Shown here: positions 44,538-53,385 of the stretch, piece by piece
Layout: every line of letters begins with the position of its first letter
How positions within the stretch are numbered: the first letter of the stretch is position 1
Origin: Neobacillus sp. YX16
GTDB taxonomy: Bacteria; Bacillota; Bacilli; Bacillales; Cytobacillaceae
Direction of reading: 5' to 3'
DNA: 64,000 bases
NCBI RefSeq assembly: GCF_030123505.1
Contig: NZ_CP126115.1
Location: 3,920,001 to 3,984,000 of the forward strand
Program-made: the position numbers and the translations under genes
The notes under the pieces: model-generated
What the model saw: only the letters and a program-made list of their open reading frames with translations
Databases searched by the model: none
What the model was told of the DNA's origin: nothing

Positions 44538-45560
44538 GTGAAGTTAGGACCTCGCGTCATTAAAACAGGCATTGCTGTTACATTTGCCTTATATATTTGT
44601 TCGGTATTAAAGCTTGAATCAGCAGTATTTGCAGGAATTGCTGCCATTTTTACGATTCAACCTTCCATTTACCGCACATGGAAACAAGTATGGAACCAAG
44701 TCCAAACCAATTTCATAGGTGCGATTATTGCCTTTCTAGGATTATACTTTCTGGGCAATGACCCCTTTTCAATTGGACTGGTAATCATTATACTGATTTC
44801 GATTAGTTTGAAGATAAAGATGGGAGAAACGATTTCGCTGACGGTTGTAACTGTGTTGGCAATTATGAGTGCTCCAGGAAACGAAGATTGGCTCTTTGCT
44901 TTGAACCGTTTTATCGTTACCTTTATCGGTATGGCAACGGCACTATTGGTGAATATTTTTGTTTACCCACCAAATTACAAGAAAAATTACGTGAAGAAAG
45001 TGAATGAAATTTTTCAAAATATGTCTATTTTGCTAAGAACCGCTATCTCTGACGAAATGACAGAAAAGTGTTTTAAGGAGCAAATGGAACAATTAGAGAA
45101 TGATATTTTACTATTAGATGAGCAATTTATGTTGTTTGATGAAGAACGCGAAAAAATGTCCAAGGTAAATAATATCGATGTACGCGAAATAGTCGTGTTT
45201 AAGCAAATGTTTAAATCACTCCAACAGGGTTTTATTGTCTTGGAGGACATTGATTCCTTTTATTTTTCCAGTAAGCCGACACCTGAAGAAAATCATCTCT
45301 TTGATCAACAACTAGAATATTTAATTAAGTACCACGAGCTATTTCTATTAAAATATGATGGAAAGATAAAAATGGATCTGCCTTCATTGGAAGATGAGTT
45401 TATGAAACATACTGAAGACTTTTTGGAAAAAGTTATGCAATCCTATAATGAAGGTCATAAAATCCAAATGGCCGTCATTGGAGCATCTATTTATAATTAC
45501 GCCTTCCAACTGGACCGATTGAATACACTAATAGAACACTATTTGAAGAAATCACAATAG
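44538..45560 (+). CDS. Aromatic acid exporter family (ArAE_1/YgaE-like) membrane protein
   Basis: 340 aa. The N-terminal half holds four to five membrane helices (residues about 10-150: TGIAVTFALYICSVL, FIGAIIAFLGLYFLG, IGLVIIILISISL, FIVTFIGMATALLV); the C-terminal half is a helical cytoplasmic domain (LLDEQFMLFDEEREK and on). Relatives are putative efflux proteins; the substrate is unproven. Two GTG codons are possible; GGAGGATTGGAG lies just before the one at 44538, so this was chosen. The gene is monocistronic with a terminator behind it. Confidence 0.8.
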   Translation: MKLGPRVIKTGIAVTFALYICSVLKLESAVFAGIAAIFTIQPSIYRTWKQVWNQVQTNFIGAIIAFLGLYFLGNDPFSIGLVIIILISISLKIKMGETISLTVVTVLAIMSAPGNEDWLFALNRFIVTFIGMATALLVNIFVYPPNYKKNYVKKVNEIFQNMSILLRTAISDEMTEKCFKEQMEQLENDILLLDEQFMLFDEEREKMSKVNNIDVREIVVFKQMFKSLQQGFIVLEDIDSFYFSSKPTPEENHLFDQQLEYLIKYHELFLLKYDGKIKMDLPSLEDEFMKHTEDFLEKVMQSYNEGHKIQMAVIGASIYNYAFQLDRLNTLIEHYLKKSQ

Positions 45561-45561
45561 T

Positions 45562-45599
45562 AAAAGGAGTAGCTAGATTGTATTCTGCTACTCCTTTTT
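45562..45599 (+). terminator. Terminator
   Basis: AAAAGGAGTAGC/GCTACTCCTTTT stem, 13-nt loop, ending in T residues immediately after the exporter stop. Confidence 0.85.
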
Positions 45600-45639
45600 C
45601 TATTGTGTAGGGAAATCACATCTAAATAGGCTTCATCCT

Positions 45640-45870
45640 TTATTGCTCTTCAATTAATTTTAACGCTTCATTATATAACTCTTTATCTACTACTTTTTCT
45701 AAATCAAGCGGTGTTTGAATTAATCCGTTTTCTAAATACCAATCAGACCATGTTACTTGTGTCTGTAGCTTCGAGGACATTTTTGTAATAATATCTTGCA
45801 GAGTCAATGTAACTAGCAAGGAATCGAACAGCTAAATCTTTATTCTCCATCATTTTTCCTAAGAAATAAA
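45640..45870 (-). pseudogene. Decayed ABC transporter binding protein, C-terminal part
   Basis: Two minus-strand frames join at about 45785: MMENKDLAVRFLASYIDSAR, then (other frame) QVTWSDWYLENGLIQTPLDL...EKVVDKELYNEALKLIEEQ-TAA. The second part is the typical end of NMT1/SsuA-type binding proteins (D-dG-I-P-DL--VVD---Y--AL). The N-terminal lobe is absent. It lies just past the last gene of the cobalamin operon. Confidence 0.55.
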
Positions 45871-45917
45871 AGCCTGCTGATTAATTATAACTAGTGGTCA
45901 GAGTCTTTCGATAACTA

Positions 45918-46754
45918 TCATAAAAGAAATTCAGCTTCTTCATCTAATAAAGGATCTATATTTTCGTTAAATGGCGGGTAAATAGCAGGGTGAAGGATAC
46001 TTGCTATCTTAAATAATCCTAGTAACAATCTAGGAGATGGCCTGCAAAATAATGGCTCATCTAATATATATAATTGATTGTTTTTAATAGCACCCATGTT
46101 TTCCGTCCCAGGGCGTTTTAGGATGACCTTTGGATTAACTTTTTCTATCTGTACACCTACCCAAATAACACAAATCACTTCGGGATTTCTTTGTAGGACC
46201 TCTTCCCACTCCGTTTTAACACTGGATTGTGCCACATCTTCAAAAACGTTTCTTCCCCCTGCAAGTTTACTAATTTCGGTTAGCCAATTGGTTGCTCCAG
46301 GAGTAAAAATAGGTTTTGCCCACCATTCCCAATAAAGGGTCGCAGGCTTTTGCACTAACTTAGATAAAGATTGATATTTTTCGAGTATAGTATTGTATTT
46401 TTTAAATAATTGATTCGCCTTGTCAGAGGTATTGGTAACTTCTCCAACAAATAATATACTTTCTCCAACCTCTGTTAATGTCTTAGGATTAGGAACAATG
46501 ACAAAAGGGATGTTTCGTTTTTTCAACTCTTCGATATTGCGTTCCATTCCAGGTACAGAAAGAGAGGCTAATACTAAGTCAGGCTGTAAGGCTTCCACTT
46601 TGTCCATATCAATGTCCAAATCAGAACCTAATCTTGGCAAGGATTGAATATCCTCCGGCCAATCCGAGTAGTTATCCACTCCTACTAACGAAGATGTTAA
46701 TCCTAAGTAAGCAGCTAATTCTGTATTACTTGGACATATAGAAATTAATCTCAT
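45918..46754 (-). CDS. Cobalamin-type substrate-binding protein without a signal peptide
   Basis: 278 aa, class III periplasmic-binding fold (BtuF/FhuD type): ISICPSNTELAAYLGLTSSL at the start, GSDLDIDMDKVEALQPDLVL, then WWAKPIFTPGATNWL and a C-terminal lobe. Unlike the lipoprotein at the head of the operon, it has no signal sequence or lipobox and begins at once with the fold, so it may work in the cytoplasm. GAAGGAGG is upstream. It is the last gene of the B12 operon, 21 nt after btuR. Confidence 0.75.
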   Translation of the reverse strand: MRLISICPSNTELAAYLGLTSSLVGVDNYSDWPEDIQSLPRLGSDLDIDMDKVEALQPDLVLASLSVPGMERNIEELKKRNIPFVIVPNPKTLTEVGESILFVGEVTNTSDKANQLFKKYNTILEKYQSLSKLVQKPATLYWEWWAKPIFTPGATNWLTEISKLAGGRNVFEDVAQSSVKTEWEEVLQRNPEVICVIWVGVQIEKVNPKVILKRPGTENMGAIKNNQLYILDEPLFCRPSPRLLLGLFKIASILHPAIYPPFNENIDPLLDEEAEFLL

Positions 46755-46775
46755 AGATAAACCTCCTTCAAGATT

Positions 46776-47324
46776 CTAAAATTCTATTCCCTTTACAGCT
46801 GGGATGCCTTCATTGTAATAATGTTTTTCCGATTCAATAACTGAAACGAGATCAGCTGCGTCTTTAATTTCTTGCTTGGCATCTCTTCCAGTGATTACCA
46901 AATGAACATGTGAAGGTTTATTTTTGATAACATCTATCACTTCATGTAGAGGCAAGACATCATCAATTGGAAACTTATTAATGGCTAATGCATTATTGAG
47001 TTCGTCTAAAATTACCAAATCGTACTCGCCGCTCATTACCGCTTCCTTTGCTTTCGGCCATCCTTGCTTTATTGCTTCTCTATGTTCCTCTGGTGTTTTT
47101 GTCCAAGTGAACCCAATTCCCAGTTGAACCATCTCTACTCCCAGCTTCTTCAGTGCAATTTGTTCACCATATGTGCGTTCAGGTGATTTGATAAACTGAT
47201 AGATTTTCACTCTAAATCCTCGACCAATTCCGCGAAGTGCTAACCCTAAAGAGGATGTCGTTTTTCCTTTTCCATGTCCCGTATAAACAAGTGTTAAGCC
47301 ATTTCGATTTATTTGTTTAGTCAT
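46776..47324 (-). CDS. btuR: Cob(I)yrinic acid a,c-diamide adenosyltransferase
   Basis: 182 aa. Transfers the adenosyl group from ATP to reduced cobalt in corrinoids. P-loop YTGHGKGKTTSSLG near the N-terminus, then IYQFIKSPERTYGEQ, LVILDELNNAL and VHLVITGRDA, all CobA/BtuR-type. It overlaps the end of cbiA by 8 nt, so translation is coupled. It completes a salvage path: uptake, amide trimming by the CbiZ domain, adenosylation. Confidence 0.92.
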   Translation of the reverse strand: MTKQINRNGLTLVYTGHGKGKTTSSLGLALRGIGRGFRVKIYQFIKSPERTYGEQIALKKLGVEMVQLGIGFTWTKTPEEHREAIKQGWPKAKEAVMSGEYDLVILDELNNALAINKFPIDDVLPLHEVIDVIKNKPSHVHLVITGRDAKQEIKDAADLVSVIESEKHYYNEGIPAVKGIEF

Positions 47325-48699
47325 ATGTGTTCCCCCTATTTTCCAGACATTTCTTTATCCAATTCTCAACCATTTCTGGACAAGAAGCAAAATGAAAATG
47401 GGTGTACCCTGCTGCTAAATTATGTAGTAAATACCCTTCTTTATTTACACCTCTCATGCCTATCGTTTCATAAGCATAAGGTACATCCTCTTCAAGTGCT
47501 TGGAAGGTTGAGTAATGAAATTCATGTCCCCTGGCACTCATATCTTCAAGAATAAAATTAGCATTTTGCCCGGTAATCTCTCGATAACCTAATGCCGCTA
47601 ATTTTGTTTGCATATGTACACTACCTGGAATAACACCCGCCATTTCAAATTTTTTCTTATCCGTAGTTTCTATGAACTCAGTTAAATACATGAAACCTCC
47701 ACATTCGGCAAGTGTAGGCAATCCACCTTCAATCGCTAGCTTTACTGATCGCTTTGCTTTTAGATTACAAGCTAGGACTTGTGCAAACTCTTCAGGAAAT
47801 CCGCCGCCAATATAAAGTCCATCAGCATCATCAGGTACCTCCTCATCCGCAAGGGGCGAGAAATATACAATTTCAATCCCTTTTGCTTCCATGATTTCTA
47901 AATTTTCAGGGTAATAGAAATTAAAGGCGCTATCTTTTGCTACCGCAACTTTCACTAGATGTTCCCTCTGTTTTTCAAAAATGGAAGACTTGCGGCTTGC
48001 TTCTAACCGCTCAGCAACAGCTAATTCAAGAAGTCTATCAATATCAACAGTTTCGCTGACTAATGTGCCTAATTTATCAAAAAACGAATCTAGTTCCCCT
48101 CTTTCCAAAGTGGGAATAAGTCCAAGATGTCTCTCAGGAATTTCAATATCTAGTTCTCGTTTCAAATAACCGATAACAGGAACGTGACATTCCTGCTCAA
48201 TCGCTTTTTTGACAAGTTGAAAGTGACCTTCACTTCCTACTTTATTTGCAATGACAGCTGCAATATTAGGTCCCTCAGCAAATAATTGAAAACCTTTCAC
48301 GATCGCAGCAGCACTTCTAGCCATACTTTCACAATTAACAACAAGCAAAACTGGGCTTTTCGTAATCATACTAATTTCAGCCGTACTTCCCTCATTTGTT
48401 TCTGGACTCTTCCCATCAAAAAACCCCATAACCCCTTCGATGATTGAAATATCTGAACCCTGACTGCCATGAGTGAAAATATCCAGCACCAAATCTTTTG
48501 TAAGCATCCAGCTGTCTAAATTTCGAGAAGCTCGTTTCGTTACAGCGGTATGATAGGAAGGATCAATATAATCCGGTCCACATTTAAAACCCTGGACGGT
48601 TAGGCCCTTTTTCATTAATGCTGCCATTACCCCAATGGTTAGTGTTGTTTTCCCCACGCCGCTTCCAGTCCCGGCAATTACCAATCGTCGTTCTGCCAT
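47317..48699 (-). CDS. cbiA: Cobyrinate a,c-diamide synthase
   Basis: 460 aa. The N-terminal dethiobiotin-synthetase-like ATPase (GTGSGVGKTTLTIGVMAALM; DYIDPSYHT; VEGVMGFFDG-like IEGVMGFFDGK) is followed by a C-terminal class I glutamine amidotransferase domain with the nucleophile Cys in LPTLAECGGFMYL and a late His in HEFHYSTF. It amidates two side chains of the corrin ring. Since the rest of the corrin ring pathway is not present here, it may serve salvage of incomplete corrinoids. It is 32 nt after the transporter ATPase gene. Confidence 0.9.
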   Translation of the reverse strand: MAERRLVIAGTGSGVGKTTLTIGVMAALMKKGLTVQGFKCGPDYIDPSYHTAVTKRASRNLDSWMLTKDLVLDIFTHGSQGSDISIIEGVMGFFDGKSPETNEGSTAEISMITKSPVLLVVNCESMARSAAAIVKGFQLFAEGPNIAAVIANKVGSEGHFQLVKKAIEQECHVPVIGYLKRELDIEIPERHLGLIPTLERGELDSFFDKLGTLVSETVDIDRLLELAVAERLEASRKSSIFEKQREHLVKVAVAKDSAFNFYYPENLEIMEAKGIEIVYFSPLADEEVPDDADGLYIGGGFPEEFAQVLACNLKAKRSVKLAIEGGLPTLAECGGFMYLTEFIETTDKKKFEMAGVIPGSVHMQTKLAALGYREITGQNANFILEDMSARGHEFHYSTFQALEEDVPYAYETIGMRGVNKEGYLLHNLAAGYTHFHFASCPEMVENWIKKCLENRGNTYD

Positions 48700-48731
48700 C
48701 TGCCATTCCCCTTTTCAATGGATCTATGAGT

Positions 48732-50111
48732 TTAGTGGACCTTCTCTATATATTTGCTGAAACTTTTCTTTATAGCACCATACACCATTTGGCCGATTGC
48801 CCTTCCGACAACTGTTCCTGAACCGGCGCAATCTATTTTTGCCCCTTGCTGAGTAAGGCCAAGAAGCAGGGTATCTGAGGATGAACCAGCCGCAATCATT
48901 TTGGAAAAACGAAGTTTATGTAAGGCCTTCACTTTTGCTTCAACAGCTGACATATATCCATCAACAAGGGCACCATCTGTAAAATGGGCATCTATAAATA
49001 ACATGATGTTGATGGTTTTTCCTGCCCCCTCTGTCACGATCACCATCATGTGAATATCTTCTATTACCTTCGTTACCATCAACATTTCCTCGAGTTTTAC
49101 GGCTGTCATGACACCAGCTGCTTGTTCATGAGGCTGGGAGTAATTTGTCATCAACTGCTGTATATCTGAATGTGGACCTTGAAACTGACAAAAATGTTTT
49201 AACCATTGGATACCAGCACCGACCTCCGTATTGGATATAGTGCGCAGCGGCTGATCAAATTGAACATGAAGATAGTCTTCACCTTGATTTATTTTATAAG
49301 AATCATCAAAGTTAAATAACCGACTTGATGAAATGTGGTTTGGTGTCATCAGAAGCTGTGGTTTAGGAACAGTTGGATGTGATTGGGATTTCACTTTCAC
49401 CTCGTAAACCTTCTCTAATTGATCTTCTTTCCTCAAAAGATCTACTTCTCCTACTTCTAAAAAGCTCCCATTATGTAGTAATGCTACGCGATCTGCATAA
49501 AGCGAAGCCACATTCAAATCATGTAGAATCGCAAAAATAGTTAGCCCCGTAGTTTGTTGTCGTTCTTTTAGTAGATTCAACATTTGATATGTATGTTTAA
49601 TATCCAGATGATTGGTAGGCTCATCCAAAAGTAAGATTTCAGGCTCCTGTGCTAATGCTTTGGCCAATAAGACTCTTTGCTTTTCACCGCCACTAATCAG
49701 TCGAAATTGAGTTGTCCGAAACTGACTTATCTGAGTTATTTCCATAACCTCTTCAATGACTTTCCGATCATTCTTCGAAAGCTGCTTAAAGATCCCCTTT
49801 TGATGAGGATAACGCCCCAGGCTAATGATTTCTTCAACGGTATAATCGAAAGATACTTGAACTTCCTGTGTTAAAACAGCCATTTTTTTTGCTTTTTTCA
49901 GTTTTGAGAGAGTTGAAATTTCTTGACCACAGACTGAAACTTTACCACTCTTTATTGGCAACTGCCCTGTAATGAGCTTAAAAAGGGTGGTCTTCCCACT
50001 TCCATTAGGTCCTAGCAGGGCAAAAAACTCTCCTTTTTTTACTTCTAAATCCAGCCCCTTAATAATGGGAGAATGGGTATAGCCACCGACTAAGTTTTCA
50101 ACACAGATCAT
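48732..50111 (-). CDS. ABC transporter ATPase fused to CbiZ amidohydrolase (YvrA-type)
   Basis: 459 aa. Residues 1-240 are a BtuD-like ATPase: Walker A LGPNGSGKTTLF, signature LISGGEKQRV, Walker B LLLDEPTNHLD. Residues about 265-459 are CbiZ (adenosylcobinamide amidohydrolase): RTISNTEVGAGIQWLKHF, then AAGVMTAVKLEEM, IVTEGAGKTINIMLFIDAHF, AAGSSSDTLLLG. The fusion couples uptake to removal of the lower ligand part, as in B. subtilis YvrA. Its ATG overlaps the permease stop (ATGA). It sits third in the riboswitch-controlled operon. Confidence 0.9.
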   Translation of the reverse strand: MICVENLVGGYTHSPIIKGLDLEVKKGEFFALLGPNGSGKTTLFKLITGQLPIKSGKVSVCGQEISTLSKLKKAKKMAVLTQEVQVSFDYTVEEIISLGRYPHQKGIFKQLSKNDRKVIEEVMEITQISQFRTTQFRLISGGEKQRVLLAKALAQEPEILLLDEPTNHLDIKHTYQMLNLLKERQQTTGLTIFAILHDLNVASLYADRVALLHNGSFLEVGEVDLLRKEDQLEKVYEVKVKSQSHPTVPKPQLLMTPNHISSSRLFNFDDSYKINQGEDYLHVQFDQPLRTISNTEVGAGIQWLKHFCQFQGPHSDIQQLMTNYSQPHEQAAGVMTAVKLEEMLMVTKVIEDIHMMVIVTEGAGKTINIMLFIDAHFTDGALVDGYMSAVEAKVKALHKLRFSKMIAAGSSSDTLLLGLTQQGAKIDCAGSGTVVGRAIGQMVYGAIKKSFSKYIEKVH

Positions 50112-51178
50112 TTATTTGCCCCCTTCCCAAATCGTTCTCTAATCAATAATAGAGCAAATACTGGCGCTCCAATTAAGGCCGTGATTACACCAATTGGCAG
50201 TTCTTTTGGAGCAATGATCGTTCTTGCCATTAAATCAGCTAAAATGAGAAAAGCTCCTCCTACTAGCATGGATAGTGGAAGGACATGGCGATGATTTGGG
50301 CCGGTAACAAGTCGGACTAAGTGTGGAATCACCAGTCCAACAAATCCAATCGACCCTGACACAGCTACCGCTGCTCCCGTTAATAACGATGCACCAATTA
50401 GAACAAATGTCTTTCCCTTTTTAACATCAACCCCAATATGATCTGCTGCATCCTCACCCAGTGCGAGAGCATTTAACTCACGATAATGATAGATTAATAT
50501 AAATGAACCAATGAGCATAAATGGAAGGATTAGTTGAATATGACTCCATCCTCTCATTCCAACACTCCCATATAGCCAATAGATAATTTGTGTCATAGAT
50601 TCTCTATCACTTAATGAAATTATGAGTGAGACAAGTGAGCCAATAAAGGCACTTACAATAATTCCAGCCAGAATAATAGTTTCAATCGCTAGACTTTTAC
50701 TGCTTAATCGAACGAGGCCGAAAACAATGAATAAAGAAATTAAACCAAATGAAATGGCGACAACCGGAAGCGTAAAACTTCCCAACCCTACAATAGTCAC
50801 TTGGAAAAACAATACCAAAACGGCGCCTAGAGAGGCACCAGAGGATACTCCTATGGTATATGGGTCTGCTAATGGATTGCGTAAAAGTCCTTGAAAAGCT
50901 GCACCTGCTAATGCTAATGATGCTCCTATACAGAATGCCAGAAGAACTCTTGGCAGACGGATATTCCAAATAATCATTTCTTCATTTTTTGCTATATCAG
51001 TCAGCCAGCCCATATTTAACGTTTTATCTAGTATGATATGTAAGATTGTAGGAACAGTAACGGTTACACTACTATAAAATAAACCAAGAAGGCTTATACC
51101 AAGTACAAGCCCTCCGCTTATAACATACAACCAGCCTATTTTATTGTTTAAATATTTCAGGATAGATAAGTTCCGCAA
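50108..51178 (-). CDS. btuC: Vitamin B12-type ABC transporter permease
   Basis: 356 aa, FecCD/BtuC family with about ten membrane helices. Family marks: RLPRVLLAFCIGASLALAGA, FQGLLRNPLADPYTIGVSSG, AVSGSIGFVGLVIPHLVRL. AAGGAG stands 9 nt before a TTG at 51178 inside the end of the preceding gene; a longer TTG at 51196 has no ribosome binding site. It overlaps the binding protein gene by 38 nt and the ATPase gene by 4 nt, so all three are coupled. Confidence 0.9.
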   Translation of the reverse strand: MRNLSILKYLNNKIGWLYVISGGLVLGISLLGLFYSSVTVTVPTILHIILDKTLNMGWLTDIAKNEEMIIWNIRLPRVLLAFCIGASLALAGAAFQGLLRNPLADPYTIGVSSGASLGAVLVLFFQVTIVGLGSFTLPVVAISFGLISLFIVFGLVRLSSKSLAIETIILAGIIVSAFIGSLVSLIISLSDRESMTQIIYWLYGSVGMRGWSHIQLILPFMLIGSFILIYHYRELNALALGEDAADHIGVDVKKGKTFVLIGASLLTGAAVAVSGSIGFVGLVIPHLVRLVTGPNHRHVLPLSMLVGGAFLILADLMARTIIAPKELPIGVITALIGAPVFALLLIRERFGKGANK

Positions 51179-52130
51179 GTGTCTCGACTCCTTCAATTAA
51201 ACGAGGCCCAGGTCTAGTAACCGTATCACTATCGACATCAAATACGTTTCCACTTTTTATAGCTGGCACTTCTGCCCATCCTTCACGTTTTAGCACCCCA
51301 GATGTTGGATTATCTACATAGTAGCCATAGGTTGTGATAATCACATCAGGGTTTAATTTTACTATTTCTTCCTCAGTCATCTTCACCCAGCCATCTTGAT
51401 CTTCAGCAGCATTAACGGCTTGTATGGATTCAAGCATCTCATGCATAAAGGTGTTTTTACCTGTCGTAAAAATATCGGGAGCCGGTGAAACTTCTACCCA
51501 AACTTTCTTTTTCTCCACATTTGCTGCTGCTGCTTTGTCTTTAATCGTTTGAAGACGCTCTTTCATATCCGTAACGATTTCTTCTGCTTCCGTCTTACTT
51601 CCGGTAGCCTCACCAATCATTTCAATTTTGCTATACACATCCTCAAAGGATGTAGCACTTCCAACAACAATTACTTCAATCCCAGCTTCTTCAAACTTTT
51701 GTAAGACATCCGGGTGTGTTTTGTAATGATAATCCGTTACAAGAGCCATATCTGGAAGAAGTGAGAGAACAAGTTCTGCATTGATATCTTGTGCTCCAAC
51801 CTTTTCAATTTTTTCTACTTCTGGTGGATAGTTATCATAATCCGATACACCAATGATTTTATCTCCTAACCCAAGTGCAAAGGCAATTTCTGTATTACTC
51901 GCTTGAATAGAAACGATGGTTTCAGGTTCCTCTTCAATCGTTACCTCTTGATTCGCATCGTCAGTGATTGTTACTGGGAATTGCTCTTTACTTTCGTTTT
52001 TCTTTTCGTTTTGGGTAGCAACAGCTTTATCTTTAGAGCTTTGTTCCTGTGTACCACAGCCTGCAATAATACCCATGCTTAACAGAAGAAAAATTCCGAA
52101 TAAACCCCACTTTTCAACCATTTTTTTCAT
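51141..52130 (-). CDS. btuF: Cobalamin ABC transporter binding lipoprotein
   Basis: 329 aa. Signal peptide with lipobox IAGC (Cys about residue 25), then a class III binding-protein fold: ETIVSIQASNTEIAFALGLG, VGAQDINAELVLSLLPDMAL, ITTYGYYVDNPTSGV. First gene after the riboswitch. It should capture corrinoid outside the cell for the permease encoded next. The last 55 nt may overlap the permease reading frame. The wording is close to YvrC of B. subtilis. Confidence 0.9.
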   Translation of the reverse strand: MKKMVEKWGLFGIFLLLSMGIIAGCGTQEQSSKDKAVATQNEKKNESKEQFPVTITDDANQEVTIEEEPETIVSIQASNTEIAFALGLGDKIIGVSDYDNYPPEVEKIEKVGAQDINAELVLSLLPDMALVTDYHYKTHPDVLQKFEEAGIEVIVVGSATSFEDVYSKIEMIGEATGSKTEAEEIVTDMKERLQTIKDKAAAANVEKKKVWVEVSPAPDIFTTGKNTFMHEMLESIQAVNAAEDQDGWVKMTEEEIVKLNPDVIITTYGYYVDNPTSGVLKREGWAEVPAIKSGNVFDVDSDTVTRPGPRLIEGVETLAELIYPEIFKQ

Positions 52131-52163
52131 AACTTTTCCCCCTACTATTTTTTTGACAACAAA

Positions 52164-52190
52164 AAAACGCTTTTCCTATGGAAAGCGTGT
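52164..52190 (-). terminator. Riboswitch-controlled terminator
   Basis: ACGCTTTCC/GGAAAAGCGT arms with a short loop and one bulge, followed on the minus strand by TTTTTTTGTTG. It lies between the B12 aptamer and the first gene and is the probable expression platform. Confidence 0.75.
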
Positions 52191-52319
52191 AAAAAGGCAG
52201 ATTTATAATACTTAGTCATTTAGACAGCGTAATAACTTGCAATCTTCAAAATAAATAATAAAATTTACATTATCGATTACCTGCACTTTAAACATCCCTT
52301 TCCTCGAGGAAGCTTAAAA

Positions 52320-52508
52320 ACATAATAGGCAGGTCTCCTGACTTGCGAATCATCGGTAGGTTATCCCTTCCCATGTTTAATAACACAGTGGATATATATA
52401 ACCTTCCTTCTCGCTTACAGTGGCGGGACCGTGTTGGACTTTCACCAACTTCCCTCTTAGTCTTAAATGAATCTTGCTGATCATTTAAGAAACCTATTTG
52501 TCTAGTAT
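52320..52508 (-). promoter_or_regulatory. Cobalamin riboswitch
   Basis: Minus-strand marks of the B12 aptamer in order: GGGAAGTTGGTGAAAGTCC, AACACGGTCCCGCCACTGT, AAGCGAG, and the 3' B12 box AAGTCAGGAGACCTGCCT. When adenosylcobalamin binds, the terminator at 52164 should form and shut the uptake operon. Confidence 0.95.
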
Positions 52509-52530
52509 TCATTTTTTTGTTATAAAAGCC

Positions 52531-52559
52531 ATTATAGTAGAGTATTCCTCCTTTGTAAA
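52531..52559 (-). promoter_or_regulatory. Promoter of the cobalamin operon
   Basis: TTTACA (52554-52559) and a perfect TATAAT (52531-52536) on the minus strand, 17-bp spacer, starting about 20 nt before the riboswitch. Confidence 0.75.
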
Positions 52560-52640
52560 CTATTTCTAGTTTTTAATTTTTCCCTGTTTCTTTCCCATGA
52601 AGAAAAAGAAGCAGAGATCATTTCGTAGATAATCTATTTT

Positions 52641-53384
52641 TTATTTAAAGGATTTTGGGGATAACCCATAAAACCTTTTAAATGTTTTTAAAAAATAACT
52701 TTTACTTTCGAACCCTAACTCATATGCTATCTGTTCTACTGTCTTTATTGATTGATCTAATAACTCTAAAGCTTTTTCCATTTTAACTCTCGTTACATAT
52801 TCAATAAAACCTTCTCCTGTTTCTTTTTTGTACATCCTGCTGAAATAACTGGAATTTAGATGTAAATGCTCAGCAACTTCTGTCAAAGAAATCTTTTCGC
52901 CAAGATGTGTTTGTACATATTTTTGTGCTTTTATTACATCTTCATTTCTAGTCGTCATTTCTAAAAATTGGGTGACTTTTAAGTGTTGGTTACTAGAAAA
53001 TCGTTCTTGGTTTATCTTATTCTTTAATCTATCAAGTAAATCAATGATATTACTTTCTTCCATAGATTCTTTTAAAATATAATCATAGGCTTCTAATTTG
53101 ATGGCTTGTTGTGCAAAGGTAAACTCTTCATGGCAAGAAAGGATAACATTATATGAATTGATTTTAGAGCTTTTCAGTTTCTCAATTAATTCAATTCCAT
53201 TAAGTTTTGGCATTCCAATATCCGTAATCAGTACATCATAAGGGTTTTCTAGCATAAATATTAAAGCATCACTACTATCTTGAAAGTTTGCGACTACTTG
53301 GAATCCATAGTCCTGCCATGGAATCACTTTCTTCAAAAACTCAATAACGATCACATCATCATCTACCAAAACTACATCATACAT
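52641..53384 (-). CDS. AraC-type response regulator (YesN-like)
   Basis: 247 aa. Receiver domain (1-120) with VDDD, phosphorylated Asp in LITDIGMPKLNG and a Lys in ILKESMEE; then an AraC DNA-binding pair (about 150-247: VAEHLHLNSSYFSRMYKKET and a second helix QIAYELGFESKSYFLKTFKR). Partner of the kinase encoded just upstream (stop and start 1 nt apart). It most likely drives the sugar ABC operon. A GTG at 53393 is in frame, but AGGGGTG fits the ATG at 53384. Confidence 0.88.
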   Translation of the reverse strand: MYDVVLVDDDVIVIEFLKKVIPWQDYGFQVVANFQDSSDALIFMLENPYDVLITDIGMPKLNGIELIEKLKSSKINSYNVILSCHEEFTFAQQAIKLEAYDYILKESMEESNIIDLLDRLKNKINQERFSSNQHLKVTQFLEMTTRNEDVIKAQKYVQTHLGEKISLTEVAEHLHLNSSYFSRMYKKETGEGFIEYVTRVKMEKALELLDQSIKTVEQIAYELGFESKSYFLKTFKRFYGLSPKSFK

Positions 53385-53385
53385 C

